Positions 36,872 through 44,972 of a DNA stretch of 44,972 nt are shown here, one piece after another. The translations under genes were made by a program, and so were the position numbers. The notes under the pieces were generated by a model. The model was not told the origin of the DNA, ran no database searches, and saw only the letters and a list, made by a program, of their open reading frames with translations. Each line of letters opens with the position of its first letter. Position 1 is the first letter of the stretch. Source of the DNA: Sphingomonadales bacterium BRH_c42 (GTDB taxonomy: Bacteria > Pseudomonadota > Alphaproteobacteria > Sphingomonadales > Sphingomonadaceae); the NCBI GenBank assembly GCA_001516125.1, contig LOEX01000010.1, positions 1 to 44,972 on the forward strand, in the 5' to 3' direction.

Positions 36872-37803
36872 TGGACGCGCGTAACTTCCAGTCCGCGGCC
36901 CTCAAGCCATTCCTGCACGCTTTGCTCGCCCGCCAGATGACCTGCACCCACCGCAACGAATACCGCGCCCGGGGTTGCCAGGCGCTCCTCCAGCCACTGC
37001 GCCCATTCGCGGTTGCGCTGATAAAGCAGGGCATCGGCCAGAGTCTTGTCATCCATGCCTTCATTCATGAGCACCGCCAGCGCATCGGCATCGCCTTCGA
37101 GCCATTCAGCGACCATGGCGTCGAGCTTCTGCTTGATCTTGTCGACATTGTCCGCTGCATCGATGAGGAAACGCATCTGCGATTGCTGGGGCAGCGTGTC
37201 GAACACGTTGATCTGCTTCTCCAGGGTTTCGAGCGCCTGTTTCGTCTTTCCATCGGCATTTTTCAGCAACACCGCTTCAACGCCCTGATCGGGGGAATAG
37301 CCCTGCTGGAGCAGCGGCAGCATGCTGACCATCATGCCTGCATACCATGGCTCCAGTGGGGCAAAGGCCTGTGCGGGAACGCCAAGTTTGCCCATTGCTG
37401 CTTCGTAACTTGCCAGTTGCTGCTCGTCCATCAGGCTGGTGAGCGTGGTGCCCTGTGGCAACAGACCCTTTTCCGCCACCAGCGCCTGCATCTTCGCGGG
37501 CATGGTTTCATCCATGATGATTTCGGTGACTACCTCATCCGATTGTGTCAACGCGTCCGCGACCGGGCCATTGAACCACTCGACGCCGTTGGGCAGCGCA
37601 TGAACGGTGCCGAACAGGTAGATGGTGGTATCCTCGTCCGCCAGTTTCCACAGCGCGGGGCCGCCAAGTTCGACCTCTTCTGCGGGCACCTGCACATCAG
37701 GCACTGGGGAGGGCAGCGACTGCTGATGTGCGCAGGCCGGGCCACTCAGGAACAATGCGGCGGCAAAGGTGGCCAGGGTAATGGGGCGGAGGGCATTATG
37801 CAT
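36868..37803 (-). CDS. TraB/GumN-family exported protein
   Basis: A 311-residue paralogue of the next gene, with a cleavable signal peptide (LATFAAALFLSGPACA), the hallmark YLFGTVHALPNGVEW and FVAVGAGHLAGEQSV. A long upstream ORF extension is rejected; ATG 37803 has AAGGA eight bases upstream. The two tandem genes form one coupled operon, implying a recent or maintained duplication with one product lipidated and the other soluble. Confidence 0.9.
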   Translation of the reverse strand: MHNALRPITLATFAAALFLSGPACAHQQSLPSPVPDVQVPAEEVELGGPALWKLADEDTTIYLFGTVHALPNGVEWFNGPVADALTQSDEVVTEIIMDETMPAKMQALVAEKGLLPQGTTLTSLMDEQQLASYEAAMGKLGVPAQAFAPLEPWYAGMMVSMLPLLQQGYSPDQGVEAVLLKNADGKTKQALETLEKQINVFDTLPQQSQMRFLIDAADNVDKIKQKLDAMVAEWLEGDADALAVLMNEGMDDKTLADALLYQRNREWAQWLEERLATPGAVFVAVGAGHLAGEQSVQEWLEGRGLEVTRVQ

Positions 37804-37956
37804 GTGGGGTCCTTTTGGGCGGCAACTCATCCTGCATCCCCTAATCCGCGTGAACGGCAAATGAAACGTGAATCGCGCCGTGGCGCCAGCGCGTTTGGCG
37901 GCGCTGCGGCGATGCGGCATTGACGCTATCATGGGCTTGCGCCATTGCGAGCCGCC

Positions 37957-38910
37957 ATGAGCGAGCCTGCGCCGATGAAAAGAGATCCGAAGCGGTCTTT
38001 CCAGGACATGATCCTGGCCCTCCATGATTTCTGGAGCGCGCAGGGCTGCCTGATCCTTCAACCTTATGACATGCGGATGGGCGCGGGCACGTTTCACCCG
38101 GCCACCACACTGCGCGCGCTGGGGCCGCAGCCCTGGAACGCGGCCTTCGTTCAGCCCTGCCGCCGCCCGACCGACGGCCGCTATGGCGAAAACCCCAACC
38201 GGCTCCAGCATTATTACCAGTATCAGGTGATCCTGAAGCCGAGCCCACCCGATCTCCAGCAGCTTTATCTGGACAGTCTCGCCGCTATCGGGGTCGATCC
38301 GCTGCGGCACGATATCCGCTTTGTCGAGGATGACTGGGAAAGCCCCACGCTGGGCGCATGGGGGCTGGGCTGGGAAGTCTGGTGCGACGGGATGGAGGTG
38401 ACTCAGTTCACCTATTTCCAGCAGATGGGCGGGTTCGATTGCAAGCCGGTTGCGGGCGAGCTGACCTATGGGCTCGAACGGCTCGCCATGTATCTGCAGG
38501 GCGTCGACAACGTCTATGATCTGGTTTTCACGGAGGCACCGGCCTCAAGTAGCCAAGCGGTAGGCCAGAAAAGAGTCGTCACCTATGGTGACGTGTTTCT
38601 CGAAAACGAGAAGCAGATGTCGAAGTGGAACTTCGAAGTCGCTGACACGGACGCATTGTTCGACCTGTTTGGCAAGGCTGAGGCTGAGTGTCGCAACTGC
38701 CTCGCCAATGATGTACCCATCGCCGCCTATGAGCAGGCGGTGGAGGCCAGCCATATCTTCAACCTGTTGCAGGCGCGCGGCGTGATCAGCGTGCAGGAAC
38801 GCGCCAGCTACATGGGCCGGGTGCGCGATCTGGCGCGCGGGGCATGCGAGAAATATGCCGCGATGATGGCGCCCGAATGGCAGGCGCAATATCCGGAGTG
38901 GAGCCTGTGA
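37957..38910 (+). CDS. glyQ: Glycyl-tRNA synthetase alpha subunit
   Basis: The class II catalytic subunit of the alpha2beta2 glycyl-tRNA synthetase, about 317 residues. Motifs: [37 protein letters not shown], the signature [20 protein letters not shown] and [20 protein letters not shown]. Start codons at 37957 (chosen) and 37975 are both possible, and a TTG at 37945 is open; ribosome-binding sites are weak. Divergent from the TraB/GumN genes. Confidence 0.94.
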   Translation: MSEPAPMKRDPKRSFQDMILALHDFWSAQGCLILQPYDMRMGAGTFHPATTLRALGPQPWNAAFVQPCRRPTDGRYGENPNRLQHYYQYQVILKPSPPDLQQLYLDSLAAIGVDPLRHDIRFVEDDWESPTLGAWGLGWEVWCDGMEVTQFTYFQQMGGFDCKPVAGELTYGLERLAMYLQGVDNVYDLVFTEAPASSSQAVGQKRVVTYGDVFLENEKQMSKWNFEVADTDALFDLFGKAEAECRNCLANDVPIAAYEQAVEASHIFNLLQARGVISVQERASYMGRVRDLARGACEKYAAMMAPEWQAQYPEWSL

Positions 38911-38920
38911 GCCCCGTTTC

Positions 38921-39004
38921 TCGTCATTCCCGCGAAGGCGGGAATCCAGAGTCGCAAGCACGGCCCTGTGAGGCTCTGGATTCCCGCCTTCGCGGGAATG
39001 ACGA
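38921..39004. repeat. Perfect 31-bp inverted repeat (REP/ERIC-like element) between glyQ and glyS
   Basis: Arms 38921-38951 and 38974-39004 are exact inverted copies (opening TCGTCATTCCCGCG), with a 22-base spacer. Each arm itself folds as CCCGCGAAGGCGGG-type hairpins. Conceptual translation gives the familiar HSREGGNPE and DSRLRGND reading. It sits inside the glyQ-glyS transcript. Confidence 0.9.
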
Positions 39005-39016
39005 AGGCTTTGTAAT

Positions 39017-41367
39017 ATGACTGACTTCCTCCTCGAACTGCGCTGCGAGGAAATTCCCGCGCGGATGCAGGCGGGTGCGCGCGCCGAACTGGAAAGGTTG
39101 CTGCGCCGCGAGATAGAGGCCGCAGGCGTTTCGGCGACTGACATCACCGTATGGTCGACGCCGCGGCGGCTTGCGCTCATCGCGCGCGGGCTTCCTGACG
39201 CGACGCAGCCAGTGTGCGATGAGGCCAAGGGGCCGCCCGAGGGCGCGCCCGATGCCGCAATCGAGGGCTTCTGCCGCAAGAATGGCGTCACGAAGGATCA
39301 GCTTGAGCTGCGTGACGTCAAGGGGCGGGGCACCTGGTTCGCCGTGATCGAGAAGCCCGGCATGGCGATGTGTGACGTGCTCGCCGACGCGATCCCCACA
39401 GTTATTCGCGATTTTTCCTGGCCCAAATCGATGCGCTGGGGCGCGGCATCGCTCGGCACGGAAAGCCTGCGCTGGGTGCGTCCGCTGTCTGGCATTGTCG
39501 CTATCCTTGGCGAGGAACTGGTCGATTGCGCGATCGACGGAATTGCGTCGAGCTACGCCACGCATGGCCACAGGTTTCATTGTCCAGGCGAGATTACGAT
39601 TGGCTCCGCCGCCGATTATCAGGAAAAGCTGCGCGCCTGCCATGTGATCGTCGATCATGAGGAACGCGCCGCGCTGATCCGCGAAGGCGCGCGCAAGGCG
39701 GCGGCGGATGCCGGGCTCACGCTGGTCGAGGATGAAGGGCTGGTGGTCGAAAACGCCGGGCTGACCGAATGGCCGGTGCCACTGCTGGGGCGCTTCGACG
39801 AGGCTTTCCTCGACGTCCCGCCCGAAGTGATCCAGCTCACCGCGCGGGTGAACCAGAAGTATTTCGTTTGCGAGAATGCAGGCGGGGATCTGGCCAACGC
39901 CTTCGTCTGCACAGCCAACATCACCCCCGCCGATCCTGCGGTTGTGATCGATGGCAACCGCAAGGTGCTCGCCGCGCGGCTTTCGGATGCGCGCTTCTTC
40001 TGGGAGCAGGACCGCAAGACCCCGCTGGCCGAGCACGCGAAGAAGCTGGAGCGGATCACCTTCCACGAGAAGCTTGGCACGGTTGCCGACAAGGTTGATC
40101 GGGTGGCCAAACTGGCGCGGTGGCTATGCGAAGAAGGGATTGTAAAATCCTCTCCCCTCCCCGACGGGGAGGGGCCGGGGGTGGGGGTTCACACCTCTCA
40201 GGCGCCGGACACCCATCCCCAACCCCTTCCCTCAAGCGAAGGGGCTTTGCTCGCCGACCAGGCGGAACTCGCCGCGCGCCTGTGCAAGGCCGATCTCGTC
40301 ACCGAAATGGTGGGCGAGTTTCCCGAACTGCAGGGCCTGATGGGCGGCTACTACGCCCGCGCCGAGGGGCTTCCCGATGAGGTCGCCGACGCCATCCGCG
40401 ATCACTACAAGCCGGTGGGGCAGGGTGACGAGGTGCCCACCGCCCCGGTGACGGTTGCGGTGAGCCTGGCGGACAAACTGGATACGTTGGCGTTGTTTTT
40501 TGCAGTCGGACTTAAGCCGACAGGATCGAAAGATCCTTTTGCTCTACGAAGGGCCGCTCTCGGTGTTATTGCTGTGATCCTTCAAAATAACATTCGCATT
40601 CCGATCACTGATGCGCTCGTCGCCGCCATTGTAGTGGGCAGGGACTTGCCCGAAATTAGTTGGAACATCGGGGCTATCGGTGTTGCCAAGTCGGTGAGCC
40701 TTTCCCCTTTTCGGCTCCCTGAACCGGAAGTGATCACGAAGATTGGAGAACGCTTTCTTGGAGGAGATTCCAAATTATTCCTGGCCGACCGCCTCAAGGT
40801 CCAGCAGCGCGAGGCCGGCGTTCGCCATGATTTGATCGATGCGGTGTTCGCGCTCGGGGGCGAGGATGATCTCGTCCGGCTGCTCGCCCGCGTTAAGGCG
40901 CTGCAAAGCTTCATCGGCACCGAGGACGGGGCCAATCTGCTTACCGGATACAAGCGCGCAGCCAATATCCTCAAGAAGGAGGACTGGCACGGCATCGAGG
41001 GTGAAATCAGCCGCACGGGCGAGGAAGACCCGCTGGCCGGCGTCGATGATCCCGAACTTGCGCCGGTGATCGCCGCCAAGATGGCAGAGCGCCAGGCATC
41101 GGGCCTGTCCCACACCCGCGAACCCGCCGAAGCTGCGCTGATCGACGCGCTTGATGCCGCCGAACCCACGGCAGGTGCCGCGATCGAAGCCGAGGATTTC
41201 ACCGCCGCGATGTCGGCACTTGCATCGCTGCGCGCACCGATCGACCGGTTCTTCGATGAAGTTACGGTAAACGCGCCCCAAGAAGACGTGCGCGCCTCAC
41301 GGCTCGATCTGCTTGCACGCTTCCGTGCTGCAGTGCACAAAGTGGCGGATTTCTCCAGAATCGAGGG

Positions 41368-41371
<4 letters not shown>
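39017..41371 (+). CDS. glyS: Glycyl-tRNA synthetase beta subunit
   Basis: A 784-residue beta subunit, longer than the E. coli protein (689) partly because of an inserted segment at about residues 376-412 (SPLPDGEGPGVG, PQPLPSSEGALL) encoded by a palindromic repeat. Family landmarks: FLLELRCEEIPARM, RWVRPLSGIVAIL, the core KADLVTEMVGEFPELQGLMG, SLADKLDTLALFF and KDPFALRRAALGVI. Codons about 490-590 are visibly less GC-rich than the rest. The stop overlaps ppdK (GTGA). Confidence 0.95.
40154..40244. repeat. Two-hairpin palindromic element inside glyS
   Basis: First hairpin CCCCTCCCC-gac-GGGGAGGGG (40154-40174) with a perfect 9-bp stem; second hairpin CCCCTT (40223-40228) with AAGGGG (40239-40244). 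In between lies GGGGGTGGGGGTT, complementary in part to ACCCATCCCCAACC. It is read in frame through glyS without stops. Confidence 0.75.
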
Positions 41372-44045
<2,674 letters not shown>

Positions 44046-44049
<4 letters not shown>

Positions 44050-44789
44050 CGCCAGGCGGTCAGCGTGACGATCTCGAAGGTCTCAGTCACGCGGCCATCG
44101 TCATCACGCAGCTTGTCGAAGGCGGCGCGCGCGCGGGCAAGCGCCGCTTTTCGCAGCATTGGCGGCGAATCGGCCAGAACATTGGTCAGCCCCTGATCGC
44201 GCAAATCGCCAATCAGCCGGCCGAGCTGCGCGTATCGCAGCCTCAGCGGCAGCGTATCGACCACCTGCCGGGTGAAGCCCGCACGCTGGAGCAGCGCGCT
44301 GGCCGCGCGGCTGTCAATCTGCGGGTGAAGACGGGCGGCGGGCCGTTCGCCGTCCGCAGCCAGCAAGACCTGCCGCAATGCAGGCAGGCTGCCCGCACCG
44401 ACGAAGGCGGCCAGCAGGATCCCGCCTTGGCCAAGCGCTGCGCGCAGGTGGATCAACGCGCCGGGCAGATCGTTGACCGTGTCCAGGCGAGCCAGGCTGA
44501 CGATGAGGTCAAACGGCGCGCCGGTTATGGGCCTCTCCTCGTCAGGGTCGTGAATGGTGATTACCTGGCAGCCCAGCCGTTCCAGCTCCGCTTCCAGCAT
44601 GCCATGTCCGCGCCCGTGGATAAGCGCGCGCGCCGGTTCGACCTGCATGAAGCCGATCCGCTCGATGATGTCGTGTTCGATCTCGTCCAGCAACCAGCTG
44701 GCGCTCCCGTCCTGCCCGGATCGATGCTCGGCCCGTCTGGTGCGCAGCACGCGGCGCTCATGCGAGAAAATCCGGGGAACCGCAGGCAT
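44046..44789 (-). CDS. SAM-dependent methyltransferase-like protein (BioC/NDUFAF5 type)
   Basis: A 247-residue methyltransferase-fold protein. The N-terminus IFSHERRVLRTRRAEHR and HDIIERIGFMQVEPARALIH are typical of the NDUFAF5/BioC-like group; the SAM motif I Gly-rich loop is degenerate (IHGRGHGMLEAEL). FDLIVSLARLDTVNDLPGAL matches the motif IV region, and RLRYAQLGRLIGDLRDQGL the C-terminal part. Human NDUFAF5 hydroxylates an Arg of complex I; the bacterial role is open. Its stop overlaps that of ppdK by 4 bp. ATG 44789 has AAGG at eight bases; ATG 44795 is the alternative. Confidence 0.82.
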
Positions 44790-44851
44790 TGTCATGACCT
44801 TGCGCAGTGCCTCGCTTGCGCGCCCGGCGCAAGAGGTGCAGCATCACGGTA

Positions 44852-44972
44852 ATGTCCTGGGGGTCGCAAATTACCGAAGGCCTGCGTCCGTTGGTGGATT
44901 TCATCTATCCGCCGCGATGCCCGCTGTGCGGCTGCGCGCTGGCGCAGCACGGCGGGCTGTGCGCAGCGTGCT
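44852..44972 (+). CDS. ComF-family phosphoribosyltransferase-like protein (partial)
   Basis: Only the first 40 residues are in the window: SWGSQITEGLRPLVDFIYPP then RCPLCGCALAQHGGLCAAC. The VDFIYPPRCPLC start with two CxxC pairs (CPLC and CAAC) is the N-terminal zinc finger of ComF/GntX proteins, which continue with a phosphoribosyltransferase domain. It is divergent from the methyltransferase, a neighbour pair common in alphaproteobacteria. Confidence 0.8.
   Translation, partial: MSWGSQITEGLRPLVDFIYPPRCPLCGCALAQHGGLCAAC

Noticed and set aside
37804-38310. N-terminal extension of the TraB/GumN ORF to 38310
   Set aside because: It runs antisense through glyQ; the ATG at 37803 has a signal peptide and ribosome-binding site.

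Overview
The window looks like a chromosomal segment of a GC-rich alphaproteobacterium, most likely a sphingomonad (Sphingomonadales). This is inferred from gene content, not from any search: a protocatechuate 4,5-cleavage (lig) gene trio, a UrcA-family protein, a coxMNOP-type oxidase operon, the glyQ-glyS-ppdK order, and palindromic repeats of the kind common in these genomes. No rRNA, CRISPR array, plasmid origin or intact transposase is visible.

Layout. 1-1.25 kb: a YqjD/YqjE-like membrane stress trio (minus). 1.4-4.4 kb: eno (plus), then ribH and an unusual ribB (minus) that carries an N-terminal helix-turn-helix and a GTP cyclohydrolase II-like tail lacking the zinc cysteines; a perfect inverted repeat lies just upstream. 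4.65-7.25 kb: ligK-ligU-ligI (plus), translationally coupled, followed by a decayed AraC-type regulator. 7.6-13.5 kb: a DUF2189 membrane protein (plus) and a coxM-coxN-coxO-coxP-subunit IV-cytochrome c operon (minus) for an aa3-type terminal oxidase.

13.8-16.7 kb: a compact ECF-sigma module (minus) of folE, ECF sigma factor, DUF4142 protein and cupredoxin. Two candidate promoters with the same architecture (GGAACC-N17-TCMAA) sit in front of folE and of the DUF4142 gene, suggesting an autoregulated ECF regulon. The module is bracketed by two decayed, directly repeated copies of a small CxxC-protein gene. 16.8-22.3 kb: a 5.5-kb genomic island bounded by a perfect 45-bp repeat of the 3' half of tRNA-Lys(CTT). 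It carries a LysR regulator and a divergent operon (AhpD-like protein, secreted and cytosolic Asp-nucleophile alpha/beta hydrolases, GlcG/HbpS-like protein, atypical SDR) and an IS30 remnant, but no integrase.

22.4-28.2 kb: the rod-shape operon mreB-mreC-mreD-mrdA-rodA (minus), then mutL (plus), a LuxR-type regulator (minus), urcA (plus), ychF-maoC (minus), a truncated P-loop ORF, an anchored hypothetical, pth and rplY (minus), and tandem TraB/GumN genes (minus). 37.9-44.1 kb: glyQ-glyS-ppdK (plus), with a perfect 31-bp inverted repeat between glyQ and glyS and an in-frame palindromic element inside glyS; mutL carries a related smaller one. The window ends with a methyltransferase (minus) and the start of a comF-like gene (plus).

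The most promising leads are the HTH-RibB fusion with its putative operator, the ECF/folE/cupredoxin regulon, the integrase-less tRNA-Lys island, and palindromic repeats translated as part of essential proteins.
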